Source: Bacteroidota bacterium (lineage in GTDB: Bacteria > Bacteroidota > Bacteroidia > Flavobacteriales_F > PHOS-HE28). Taken from it: a stretch of DNA of 36,959 nt. Location of the stretch: the NCBI GenBank assembly GCA_018267065.1, contig JAFDZG010000246.1:1-36959 (forward strand), given 5' to 3'. Under the pieces are notes generated by a model. That model saw nothing but the letters and a program-made list of their open reading frames with translations, made no database searches and had not been told where the DNA came from. This document shows positions 8,745 through 16,199 of the stretch, in pieces (the stretch's first letter is position 1; each line of letters begins with the position of its first letter). The position numbers were made by a program, and so were the translations under genes.

Positions 8745-9890
8745 ATGCGCCAATTGTACGCCATGTTGGCAACCCTCCTTCCGGGAGTGGTGGTGCTGCA
8801 TGCCCAGAGTTTCCAATTGACTTACGGCGGCGCCAACCTTCAAGATGCCGTGGCCACCGTGAGCGATGGAACCGGCCACAGCACCTTGGTGCGCGAAGCT
8901 TTCCGGAACGGCGACAAGGTGCGCATCCGCTTGCTGCGCACCGACTTGCAGGGCCAAAACCAACAATGGTTCGACGTAGCCCTCAACGGTGCGTGTTTCG
9001 TGCAACAGGCGGTGCCTTCCGGCGACGGCAACATCACACTTTGCGGCTCGCGCATCGCGCCCGGCCGTTCGGACCAGGACGCGCTGATCGCGAAGATCTC
9101 GCCAACGGGCGCGGTGCTATGGAACTGGACCTCCAATTCCCCGGGTTCCCAAGAAGAATTGCGCGGAATGCAACGCACCGCTGACGGCGGCTTCATCGCC
9201 AGCGGCAGTTGGCGGGACACGGCAGACAGTGATGCCCTGCTCGTGCGGATCGATGCCAACGGCAGCCTGCTGTGGCAAAACCAATACGGCACTGCGGCAA
9301 GCGAATCAGCCGAGGCTGTTGCTTCCGACAGCGACGGATACATGGTGGCCGGCCGCATCACCGGGTTCAGCGGGGACGCTGACGGCTATGTGCTGCGCGT
9401 CGGGAACGACGGCGGTGAGCAGTGGTGGCAAGGATGGGGCGGCGTAAAGGATGAGGTACTATACGGGATCGTGCGCAGCGGAAGCGACTTCATTATGGCT
9501 GGCTGCACGGACAGCTACGGCCCCGCCTCCGGAAGCCAACATGTGCGCAGCGTGTACCTCCTGGCCATGAACGACGCCGGGGACACCCTCTGGACGCGCA
9601 CCATCGGCAACATCGCGCAGGCCAGTGCCGCACAGGACATCCAATTGGCGGCCAACGGCGATCTGCTGCTTGCCGGGCAGGCCGGCAACAACCATGCAAC
9701 GGACGGCATGGCCATGCGCCTATCGCCCACCGGCCAACAGATCTGGATGCGCACCTACGACCTGGGCGGAGAAGACGTGTTCCACCATATGGAGCTGTTG
9801 CCCGACGGTGGTTTCATCGCAGCGGGCCGGTCCTTCGGCCAGCAAGGAGCGCAGGCGGTGCTGGCACGGAAGAACAGCGCCGGGAATTGA
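8745..9890 (+). CDS. Secreted beta-propeller protein, function unknown
   Basis: ATG 8745 gives a 381-residue protein with a typical export signal (MRQLYAMLATLLPGVVVLHAQ). The rest is about 50-residue repeats like those of SBBP/delta-60 propellers: a GGFIASG-type strand, an LLVRxDxNG turn, then an aromatic strand such as LLWQNQYG. I count seven closing strands, including the N-terminal FQLTYGG. The last repeat stops at VLARKNSAGN, exactly where the N-terminal strand would complete it, so a closed seven-bladed propeller is likely. No type IX sorting domain is visible, so the final location is unclear. Similar repeats form the N-terminal half of the large T9SS protein at 31046-35386. Substrate or binding partner is unknown. 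Confidence 0.78.
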   Translation: MRQLYAMLATLLPGVVVLHAQSFQLTYGGANLQDAVATVSDGTGHSTLVREAFRNGDKVRIRLLRTDLQGQNQQWFDVALNGACFVQQAVPSGDGNITLCGSRIAPGRSDQDALIAKISPTGAVLWNWTSNSPGSQEELRGMQRTADGGFIASGSWRDTADSDALLVRIDANGSLLWQNQYGTAASESAEAVASDSDGYMVAGRITGFSGDADGYVLRVGNDGGEQWWQGWGGVKDEVLYGIVRSGSDFIMAGCTDSYGPASGSQHVRSVYLLAMNDAGDTLWTRTIGNIAQASAAQDIQLAANGDLLLAGQAGNNHATDGMAMRLSPTGQQIWMRTYDLGGEDVFHHMELLPDGGFIAAGRSFGQQGAQAVLARKNSAGN

Positions 9891-9904
9891 CCGACACGCT
9901 TTCT

Positions 9905-10630
9905 TCAGCCCAACTTCATCAGGTCATCCACCCCGATGGCGCGCTCCACGGTAAAACCTTCGCCGTAAGGCACGCCGATCAAACGGCCCATGTCGTGGGC
10001 ACGTCCTTCCAACGTGGGCAAGAACTCCGGCACGCTGATGGCGGAAACCGGTTCGGTGCTCTTGGGATCGAAAAACTGTGACTTGAAGCAGGCCAATACT
10101 TCCATCTTCTTCTTCCAGAATTCCGTGACGTCCACCACCAGATCGGGGTGCACCCAACGGTCCTGGATGCAGTGGTATACCGCTGCCGGCCGCCATTGCT
10201 CCTGCTCCTGTCCTTCGTAGCTCGTGGCGATACGGCGCAGGCCGCTTAGGAAGCAAGCTTCTGACACCAGGTGCGAGCCGCGGCCATGGTCGGGGTGGCG
10301 GTCCTGTACGGCATTGGTGAGCACGATGCGGGGCCGGTGCCTGCGCAGGGCAACCACCACTTTCAGCAGGCTCTCCTCGTCAGCACGGAAAAAGCCGTCG
10401 CGCATGCCCAGTTGGTACCGAAAGCTGGCGCCCAGCAGTTTGGTGGCGGCAGCGGCCTCCTGCTTGCGGATCTCACCGGAACCGCGCGTTCCAAGTTCGC
10501 CCACCGTAAGGTCAATGATGCCCACCGCATGGCCCAAGTGCAGGTGCCGCAGCATGGTGCCTCCCATGCCGATCTCGGCATCATCCGGGTGTGCGGTGAT
10601 GCAGAGAATGTCCACGTGTCCGTTGCTCAT
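9905..10630 (-). CDS. bshB1: Bacillithiol biosynthesis deacetylase BshB1
   Basis: A PIG-L/LmbE family zinc hydrolase of 241 residues. BshB1 removes acetyl from GlcNAc-malate, the second step of bacillithiol synthesis in Bacillota and Bacteroidota. The zinc motif AHPDDAE is at residues 13-19 and the second metal motif HPDH at 112-115. GELGTRG at 44-50 is typical of the BshB1 subgroup and separates it from mycothiol and chitooligosaccharide enzymes. ATG 10630 puts the motifs where the family has them and overlaps the stop of the upstream peroxidase gene by four bases (ATGA), so the two are translationally coupled. bshA and bshC are not in the window. Confidence 0.92.
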   Translation of the reverse strand: MSNGHVDILCITAHPDDAEIGMGGTMLRHLHLGHAVGIIDLTVGELGTRGSGEIRKQEAAAATKLLGASFRYQLGMRDGFFRADEESLLKVVVALRRHRPRIVLTNAVQDRHPDHGRGSHLVSEACFLSGLRRIATSYEGQEQEQWRPAAVYHCIQDRWVHPDLVVDVTEFWKKKMEVLACFKSQFFDPKSTEPVSAISVPEFLPTLEGRAHDMGRLIGVPYGEGFTVERAIGVDDLMKLG

Positions 10631-11190
10631 TTGCCTTCCACCCAATTGACGATGGCATCGCTCAAAGGTTCCTGGGCGCTGGGGTACATGGTTACCAACC
10701 GGCCCTGCCCATCGATGAGGTATTTCTGGAAATTCCACTTCACCTCGCTGTCCATCACTCCGTTCTGCCTCGCCTGCGTAAGCCACGCGTACACCGGGTC
10801 CTGCCGTTCACCTTTGGTATGCACCTTCGACATCATGGGGAAGGTAATGCCGTAATACTTTTTGCAGAAGGTGGCTATGGCTTCCTCATCGCCCGGCTCC
10901 TGGCTTCCGAAATCATTGCTGGGAAAGCCTATGATCACCAGTCCCTTGTCCTTGTAGCGCTCGTAAAGTTCCTGCAATTGCTCGTACTGCGGGGTGTACC
11001 CACACTCGCTGGCGGTGTTCACCACGAGCACCTTGTGGCCCGCAAGCTGGGCCATGTCGTATGTTCTTCCGTGGATGTCCACGGCTTTCAACTGATGGAA
11101 ATTCATGGGTAGTTGGCCGGTTTCCGGCGTGTTGGAGGTTTGGCCGCAACCAAACAGGGCAAAAGCCAGTATAATGATCTTGTTGTGCAT
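10627..11190 (-). CDS. Glutathione peroxidase-like thiol peroxidase, lipoprotein
   Basis: A 187-residue protein of the GPx fold that reduces hydroperoxides. Starting at ATG 11190 it has a lipoprotein signal ending in ALFGC (Cys15), so it should sit in the envelope. The peroxidatic residue is Cys63 in TASECGYTPQY, a cysteine where animal enzymes have selenocysteine. The other active-site residues are Gln97 (FGSQEPG) and Trp152 (KWNFQKY). Cys109 is a likely resolving cysteine, as in thioredoxin-dependent GPx enzymes. It is first in a two-gene operon with bshB1, which links it by context to thiol redox balance. Whether electrons come from thioredoxin or bacilliredoxin cannot be told from sequence. 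Confidence 0.92.
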   Translation of the reverse strand: MHNKIIILAFALFGCGQTSNTPETGQLPMNFHQLKAVDIHGRTYDMAQLAGHKVLVVNTASECGYTPQYEQLQELYERYKDKGLVIIGFPSNDFGSQEPGDEEAIATFCKKYYGITFPMMSKVHTKGERQDPVYAWLTQARQNGVMDSEVKWNFQKYLIDGQGRLVTMYPSAQEPLSDAIVNWVEGK

Positions 11191-11208
11191 GCGGGTACTT
11201 CCGTGCCA

Positions 11209-11216
11209 CAAAGTTG
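11209..11216 (-). promoter_or_regulatory. Candidate promoter of the peroxidase-bshB1 operon
   Basis: Read on the minus strand this is CAACTTTG, one mismatch from TAnnTTTG, 18 bases before ATG 11190. It faces a forward -7 box 26 bases away, so the two divergent units share one short control region. Confidence 0.4.
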
Positions 11217-11242
11217 CAAGATCCCCAACTGACAACAGCGGA

Positions 11243-11250
11243 TAACTTTG
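11243..11250 (+). promoter_or_regulatory. Bacteroidota -7 box (TAACTTTG)
   Basis: An exact match to TAnnTTTG. It lies 3 bases before ATG 11254 and 33 before ATG 11284, and should drive the duplicated exported protein. I see no clear -33 TTTG at the standard spacing. Confidence 0.55.
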
Positions 11251-11283
11251 TTCATGCCCACGCCACCCAGAAACCCAGCCGCC

Positions 11284-12108
11284 ATGCGCCTCCCCATTTC
11301 CATGCTATTGGTTGCCTTCACTGGCTGCCTTTTCGCCCAGCAACAGGTGAAGATCATGGACGCCACCGCATTGAGCACCGCCCCCGATGTGCGCAAGGAC
11401 AAGGCGGCCGTGGAGGCCCTGCGCACCGGTGAGCTGGGCAATGATGAGATCGTGCAGGTGCTCCAATACGGCGACCGTGATTTTTGGCCTGCGGGAATCC
11501 GCAGCGATACGGCGCTGCGCTCAAACATGCCTTATGTCCAGAACTATGTGGGGTTCCGGATCTGCGCCTTCAAGCAGGACAGCACCATGATGGCCTTGGT
11601 GATGGTGCCCGCCGCGAGCAACATGCACATGCCGGAGGTGATGCGCCCCTTGGCGGATTTTTACCTCGTGCTCCCGGAGCAGGCCCTGGCACAGGCCGAG
11701 CCGAACAGGCCGAGGCCCGCGATAAGCAGGGGTCCACGCTGGAAAAACCGGCCCAAGGTGAAGATCATCAAACCGGGCGACCTCTATGGCACCTATGACC
11801 TTGCCAGCGACAGCGCCGGCCTTGAGGTGTTGGCCCAGAGGGGCATGAGCAAGCCGGAGATCGATGCGGTGGTGTTCCGCAGCACGGAACGCAACTGGCC
11901 CGATGGCATTGACAACCTCAGTTCCCGCGAGCCGTTCCTGAAGAAATTCACCAAATACCACGCATATCTCGGTGCCCGCTGGGATGACAAGGTGATGCTC
12001 ATTGTGCCCGTGGAGAAGAACCGCCGGATGCCAACCGCCATGCGACCGTTCGTGGACCTGTACTTCATCTACAAGGCCTCCGGCGTTGCGGTGAAAGGCA
12101 AGGAATAG
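11284..12108 (+). CDS. Exported protein of unknown function with an internal duplication
   Basis: Not recognised. From ATG 11284 it has 274 residues with a short export signal (MRLPISMLLVAFTGCLFAQ; the internal TGC leaves a lipoprotein possible). ATG 11254 is in frame and would add ten residues. Two similar halves follow, about residues 36-131 and 162-265. Both have WP[AD]GI (68-72, 205-209), a hydrophobic strand ending in MVP or IVP, then MPxxMRPxxDxY (for example MPEVMRPLADFY and MPTAMRPFVDLY). A basic, Pro-rich linker joins the halves. The stop is two bases from the stop of the convergent DUF4442 gene. The fold may be a tandem surface or periplasmic domain; no function is proposed. Confidence 0.75.
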   Translation: MRLPISMLLVAFTGCLFAQQQVKIMDATALSTAPDVRKDKAAVEALRTGELGNDEIVQVLQYGDRDFWPAGIRSDTALRSNMPYVQNYVGFRICAFKQDSTMMALVMVPAASNMHMPEVMRPLADFYLVLPEQALAQAEPNRPRPAISRGPRWKNRPKVKIIKPGDLYGTYDLASDSAGLEVLAQRGMSKPEIDAVVFRSTERNWPDGIDNLSSREPFLKKFTKYHAYLGARWDDKVMLIVPVEKNRRMPTAMRPFVDLYFIYKASGVAVKGKE

Positions 12109-12110
12109 CG

Positions 12111-12617
12111 TTACACGTTGGTGCGCACCTTGTCCCAACGCTTTACTTGCCATGTAATGCGCCCGGTGGCCAGGTGTTTCCCGCCTTCATCATGAACGGG
12201 CACCTCGGCAACGTACAAGCAGGACTCCGAGGACCCGAGCGGAACGCGCAGTTGCGCATCGATTTCCTTTTCCGACGGTGCAAATACCGCAGAAGCGCGG
12301 GATTTCGCCTGCCAGTGGTAGTCCATGTGCAGGCTCATCATGATGATGCGGTACTGTTTGGGGTCCAAGCTTCCGATCAATGCCAGGCCGCTGCACAGCT
12401 CGGCCGCCGTGGCCAAGCAACACGCGTGCATGCCGTGAATGTGGTTGAGGTTTGCCCGCTTGAAGGGGACTTCAACGCGGATACCGCCGTTTGCAAGCGG
12501 CACAACCCGGAAGCCATGGGGCTTGTTGAACGGAATGGACCGGCGCAGGCCCACGTTCAACCAATAACGCCGGAGCGCCGAATTCCGGGCACGTTCAAGG
12601 AGGCGTGAAAGATCCAT
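12111..12617 (-). CDS. DUF4442 hotdog-fold protein (PaaI-like thioesterase family)
   Basis: A 168-residue protein whose layout matches DUF4442, a branch of the hotdog thioesterase fold. The key segment is HIHGMHACCLATAAELCSGLALIG (about residues 58-81), equivalent to the start of the hotdog helix in PaaI-type acyl-CoA thioesterases. It has no signal peptide and is cytosolic. Acyl-CoA hydrolysis is inferred from the fold; the substrate is unknown. ATG 12617 is preferred, but TTG 12623 is also in frame. It lies nine bases downstream of the MazG-like gene on the same strand, so they form an operon. Confidence 0.8.
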   Translation of the reverse strand: MDLSRLLERARNSALRRYWLNVGLRRSIPFNKPHGFRVVPLANGGIRVEVPFKRANLNHIHGMHACCLATAAELCSGLALIGSLDPKQYRIIMMSLHMDYHWQAKSRASAVFAPSEKEIDAQLRVPLGSSESCLYVAEVPVHDEGGKHLATGRITWQVKRWDKVRTNV

Positions 12618-12626
12618 GCCCAAGTG

Positions 12627-13040
12627 TCATTGACCGATCACGGAGGCAATGTCCGGGCGGAAGTAGTTCGCTCCTTTCAGCACCTTGCCGTCGGCCCGGT
12701 AAATGGGTTTTCCATCCTCCCCCAGCTTGCTCATGTTGCTTCGCTGGATCTCGCGGAAAACGGCTTCGATCTTGTCCTGCAGGCCATGCTTGAGAATGGT
12801 TCCGCAAAGAATGTAGAGCATATCGCCAAGCGCATCGGCCACTTCCACCAAGTTGCCCTGTTCGGCGGCCGCCAGATATTCCTCGTTCTCCTCGCGCATC
12901 AGTTCATGCCGGAGCCTTGCCCCTTCCATGCCAATGTTGCCCGCAGGCCCTTCCGCGCAGGAAATGCCGAACGCATCATGGAATTTGCGCACGCATCCGA
13001 TCGTCCCTTGCAAGGTCATTGGTTCACTTTCAGCACCCAT
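12627..13040 (-). CDS. MazG-like nucleoside triphosphate pyrophosphohydrolase
   Basis: A 137-residue all-alpha NTP pyrophosphohydrolase related to MazG, phosphoribosyl-ATP pyrophosphatase and the DR2231 group. The two metal-binding acidic motifs are EENEE (about residues 50-54) and EVADALGD (about 66-73), matching ExxE...ExxD. The C-terminal part (FREIQRSNMSK, then a Lys- and Gly-rich loop with FRPDI) is typical of the Cof-like/DR2231 subgroup. It probably hydrolyses non-canonical or excess NTPs to NMP and pyrophosphate. ATG 13040 follows a perfect -7 box at 13067-13074. It is first in a pair with the DUF4442 gene. Confidence 0.85.
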   Translation of the reverse strand: MGAESEPMTLQGTIGCVRKFHDAFGISCAEGPAGNIGMEGARLRHELMREENEEYLAAAEQGNLVEVADALGDMLYILCGTILKHGLQDKIEAVFREIQRSNMSKLGEDGKPIYRADGKVLKGANYFRPDIASVIGQ

Positions 13041-13066
13041 GGCGTTCCCTATTTCGTAAAGTTGCC

Positions 13067-13074
13067 CAAAGGTA
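13067..13074 (-). promoter_or_regulatory. Bacteroidota -7 box (TACCTTTG, minus strand)
   Basis: An exact match to TAnnTTTG read on the minus strand, 26 bases before ATG 13040 of the MazG-like gene. Confidence 0.55.
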
Positions 13075-13093
13075 TGTGCCTAAGCCCGCAGCG

Positions 13094-13109
13094 GTTAACA
13101 CATGTTAAC
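13094..13109. promoter_or_regulatory. Repeated GTTAAC palindrome between divergent genes
   Basis: GTTAAC, a 4-base spacer and GTTAAC again; each half is itself a palindrome. It lies between the -7 box of the MazG-like gene and the moxR start, where an operator could control both directions. No regulator is identified. Confidence 0.3.
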
Positions 13110-13142
13110 TGCAAAACCACCGGAAAAGCCCGCCAATAGCGG

Positions 13143-13150
13143 CAATTTTG
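13143..13150 (+). promoter_or_regulatory. Candidate promoter of the moxR-bat cluster
   Basis: CAATTTTG differs from TAnnTTTG only at the first base and lies 30 bases before ATG 13181. It is the only reasonable -7 candidate between the upstream divergent gene and moxR. Confidence 0.35.
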
Positions 13151-13180
13151 CAATCGCGCCGGAAAAAACGGCCACCTCCC

Positions 13181-14215
13181 ATGGACATGGACCAGACATC
13201 CCCGATGACCGTCACGGCATCCACTTCGGACACGCTCCGTGCGCTCAATGAACGCATCCAGCAAGCCAGCTCCTTCGTGGACCTGATCGACCAGGAAATG
13301 CAGAAGACCATCGTGGGCCAAAAGGACATGGTGCAAAAACTGCTGGTGGCCCTCCTTGCCGATGGCCATATCATGCTGGAGGGGATGCCCGGCCTGGCGA
13401 AGACCCTGGCCATAAAAACCTTGAGCGATGTGGTGGACGTGGGCTTCAGCCGGGTGCAGTTCACCCCGGACCTGCTGCCTGCAGACCTGGTGGGGACCAT
13501 GATCTACAGCCCGAGAAGCGAGGAGTTCAGCGTGAAGAAGGGGCCGATATTCAGCAATTTCATCCTTGCGGACGAGATCAACCGCGCGCCGGCAAAGGTT
13601 CAAAGCGCATTGCTGGAAGCCATGCAGGAAAGGCAGGTCACCATTGGGCCCAACACCTACAAGTTGCCGGAGCCGTTCCTGGTGATGGCCACCATGAACC
13701 CCATTGAACAGGAAGGCACCTATCCCCTGCCGGAAGCCCAAACGGACCGCTTCATGCTGAAGGTGGTGCTGGATTACCCGCGCAAGGAGGAAGAGCGTTC
13801 CATCATCCGCCAGAACACCGCCGCCACGCCGCGCATTCCGGTGCAGAAGGTGATCCACCCGGACGATATCATCAACGCCCGCAAGCTGGTCCGCGAGGTG
13901 TACATGGACGAGAAGATCGAGCAGTACATCGTGGACATCGTGTATGCCACGCGCAAGCCGGAGCAGTACCGCCTGAACGACCTCACTTCGTTGATCAGCT
14001 TCGGCGGCAGCCCCCGCGCCAGCATCAACATGGCGCTGGGCGCCAAGGCATACGCGTTCACCAAACGGCGCGGCTATGTGATCCCCGAGGACGTTCGCGC
14101 CGTTTGCCCCGATGTGATGCGGCACCGGGTGGGGCTTACCTACGAAGCCGAGGCGGAGAACATTTCCGTGGCCGAGATCATTGACCGCGTGCTCAACACG
14201 GTGGAAGTGCCTTGA
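13181..14215 (+). CDS. MoxR family AAA+ ATPase
   Basis: A 344-residue MoxR ATPase, a chaperone-like AAA+ protein that acts with von Willebrand A proteins. Walker A is GMPGLAKT (residues 68-75). Walker B with the acidic pair is FILADE (Asp131, Glu132), followed by INRAPAKVQSALLEAMQE. Sensor 1 is TMNPIEQEGTYPLPEAQ with the key Asn at 173. The C-terminal lid has the usual SPRAS motif. ATG 13181 is preferred over TTG 13148, which would prefix a basic tail. It heads the bat cluster; its stop is 41 bases before the frame that continues into the DUF58 gene. Confidence 0.94.
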   Translation: MDMDQTSPMTVTASTSDTLRALNERIQQASSFVDLIDQEMQKTIVGQKDMVQKLLVALLADGHIMLEGMPGLAKTLAIKTLSDVVDVGFSRVQFTPDLLPADLVGTMIYSPRSEEFSVKKGPIFSNFILADEINRAPAKVQSALLEAMQERQVTIGPNTYKLPEPFLVMATMNPIEQEGTYPLPEAQTDRFMLKVVLDYPRKEEERSIIRQNTAATPRIPVQKVIHPDDIINARKLVREVYMDEKIEQYIVDIVYATRKPEQYRLNDLTSLISFGGSPRASINMALGAKAYAFTKRRGYVIPEDVRAVCPDVMRHRVGLTYEAEAENISVAEIIDRVLNTVEVP

Positions 14216-14388
14216 TGGAAATGGCCGATTGCCGGTTGCCAGCTTCCGGCCATTAGATACCCGCCGCCAAGGCACATCGCGGAGAACACCAATCACGGAT
14301 CACCATTCGCCAACTTCCTATCGCAACCCAACGAAATACCAAGGACCTCATCAAGAAGGTTCGGACGATCGAGCTGAAAACACGCGGC

Positions 14389-15198
14389 TTGAGCGACCAC
14401 ATCTTCAGCGGTGAGTACCACAGCGCCTTCAAGGGGCGCGGCATGGCGTTCAGCGAAGTTCGCGAATACGTGCCGGGCGACGAGGTGCGTGCGATCGATT
14501 GGAACGTAACGGCACGCCTGGGGCACCCCTTCATCAAGATCTTTGAGGAGGAACGCGAGCTCACGGTGATGCTGGTGGCCGACGTGAGCGGCAGCGGGGA
14601 TTTCGGCACCGCCCAGCAATTGAAGCGCGAGCTGATCACCGAAGCGTGCGCCACCATTGCCTTCAGCGCCATTCAGAACAACGACAAGGTGGGCCTGATC
14701 CTCTTCACCGACCAGGTGGAACTCTTCATCCCGCCCAAAAAAGGACGTGGCCACATCCTGCGCATTGTGCGCGAACTGCTGGAGTTCCAGCCGAAGTCCA
14801 AGGGAACGGACATTACGGGCGCGCTGAAATACCTGAACAACGTGATCAAGAAACGCAGCATCGCGTTCCTGATCAGCGACCTGATGGACGAAGGCTACGA
14901 CGATGCACTGAAGATCGCCAACCGCAGGCATGACCTGGTGGTGTTGCGGACCACCGACCCGCGTGAACTGGAACTGCCCAGCATGGGGCTGGTTCAGTTC
15001 AGGGACCCTGAAACCGGTGAAACCCAATGGGTGAACACCAGGAACAAAGCCGTCCGCGATCATTACCGGGCTCAAGCCCTGAAGCATCAGGCCCGGTCGC
15101 GCGACGCACTTCGCCGTGCCGGCGTGGACCATGCCGTGATCAGCACGCGCGACGGCTACGTGAAGCCTTTGATGAACCTGTTCCGCCAACGCGACTGA
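14389..15198 (+). CDS. DUF58 domain protein with a non-standard or displaced start
   Basis: DUF58 proteins are soluble, VWA-like partners of MoxR. The first ordinary start codon in frame is TTG 14389 (269 residues, MSDHIFSGEYHSAFKG...). The conserved family N-terminus (KDLIKKVRTIELKTRG) is encoded just upstream, at 14341-14388, and the frame is open back to a TAG at 14254 with no ATG, GTG or TTG. Visible family motifs are FKGRGMAFSEVREYVPGDEVRAIDWN (read across 14428-14505) and the metal-site-like DVSGSGDFG. The true start may be a rare codon (ATC 14350 or 14320, ATT 14305). The end overlaps the next gene by one base. Function is assured by context; the start is not. Confidence 0.85.
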   Translation: MSDHIFSGEYHSAFKGRGMAFSEVREYVPGDEVRAIDWNVTARLGHPFIKIFEEERELTVMLVADVSGSGDFGTAQQLKRELITEACATIAFSAIQNNDKVGLILFTDQVELFIPPKKGRGHILRIVRELLEFQPKSKGTDITGALKYLNNVIKKRSIAFLISDLMDEGYDDALKIANRRHDLVVLRTTDPRELELPSMGLVQFRDPETGETQWVNTRNKAVRDHYRAQALKHQARSRDALRRAGVDHAVISTRDGYVKPLMNLFRQRD

Positions 15199-16199
15199 TG
15201 ACGGAAAGGGCAGCAGAACGGAACAGCCGCGCATGGCCGCGGCTGCAATTGGCCCCGGTGGCCGCGCTACTGGCAGGCTTGGCCGGTGTGCCTGCCCATG
15301 CCCAGCAGGTGAAGCCGCATGCCGCATTGGACACTGCCCAGATCTTGATCGGCCAGCAAGCCCATTTGGAACTCAGCGTGACCTACCGCGTGGACAGCGG
15401 CCATGTGAACATCCAATGGCCAGCGATCACGGACACCCTCACCGCCAAGGTGCCCGTCCTCCACGACAGCCATGTGGACACCATCCTTCCCGACAAGGCC
15501 AAGGACCCGTACCTCTTCAAGCAAACGCGCACCTTGACGATCACCTCCTGGGATTCGGGATTCTGGGCGATACCCCCCTTCCAGTTCGTGATCAATGGCG
15601 ACACCGTGGGCACTGAACCGCTGCTGCTCACCGTGCACACCGTGGCCGTGGACACCACCAAGGCCTTCCGCGACATCAAGGAAATCTACACGCTGCCTTT
15701 CAGCCTGATGGAATGGTTGCGGGAGCAGTGGCCCTGGGTAGCAGGGGGCCTTGCCCTGGTGGCGGTCCTTACCGCGCTGATCATTTACCTGCGCAAGCGG
15801 AAGCGCCGCCCGAAACCATTGGCCCCGGAGCCGCCGAAGGCCCCGCTGCATGTGCGCACCCTGCTTGCGTTGGAAGCCCTGCAGCAGAAAAAACTGTGGG
15901 AACAGGACCGCCAGAAAGAATACCATTCGGAGCTCACCGACATATTGCGCGGGTACATCGAGGAGCGCTACGGGGTGCGCGCCTTGGAACAGACCAGTGA
16001 GGAACTGCTGGCGGCATTGCGCCTCAGCAGCATGCCCTCGGCCTCCCGTGGGCAGTTGGCCCAAGTGCTCCGCTTGGCGGACATGGTGAAGTTCGCCAAA
16101 TGGAAAGCGTTGCCCGCGGAGAACGAACAAGCCATGTCCACTGCCGTCCGGCTGGTGCAGGAAACGGCGGAAACACGTCCAGATGCGCCGCTCGCGTGA
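15198..16199 (+). CDS. Membrane protein of the bat cluster, BatD/DUF4381-like
   Basis: A 333-residue protein with an N-terminal signal (ATG 15198, cleavage near VPAHAQ), a beta-rich exoplasmic domain of about 140 residues, one membrane segment (WPWVAGGLALVAVLTALII, about residues 180-200), a very basic stop-transfer stretch (RKRKRRPK) and a cytosolic helical domain with ILRGYIEERYGVRALEQTSEELL. The same C-terminal helical motif occurs in BatD. This is the usual gene between DUF58 and batA in Bacteroidota. ATG overlaps the DUF58 stop (TGATG), and its 3' end overlaps batA by 17 bases. Confidence 0.8.
   Translation: MTERAAERNSRAWPRLQLAPVAALLAGLAGVPAHAQQVKPHAALDTAQILIGQQAHLELSVTYRVDSGHVNIQWPAITDTLTAKVPVLHDSHVDTILPDKAKDPYLFKQTRTLTITSWDSGFWAIPPFQFVINGDTVGTEPLLLTVHTVAVDTTKAFRDIKEIYTLPFSLMEWLREQWPWVAGGLALVAVLTALIIYLRKRKRRPKPLAPEPPKAPLHVRTLLALEALQQKKLWEQDRQKEYHSELTDILRGYIEERYGVRALEQTSEELLAALRLSSMPSASRGQLAQVLRLADMVKFAKWKALPAENEQAMSTAVRLVQETAETRPDAPLA

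Noticed and set aside
10627-11190. Selenocysteine in the glutathione peroxidase
   Set aside because: The active-site codon is an ordinary cysteine (TASECGYT), with no in-frame TGA.
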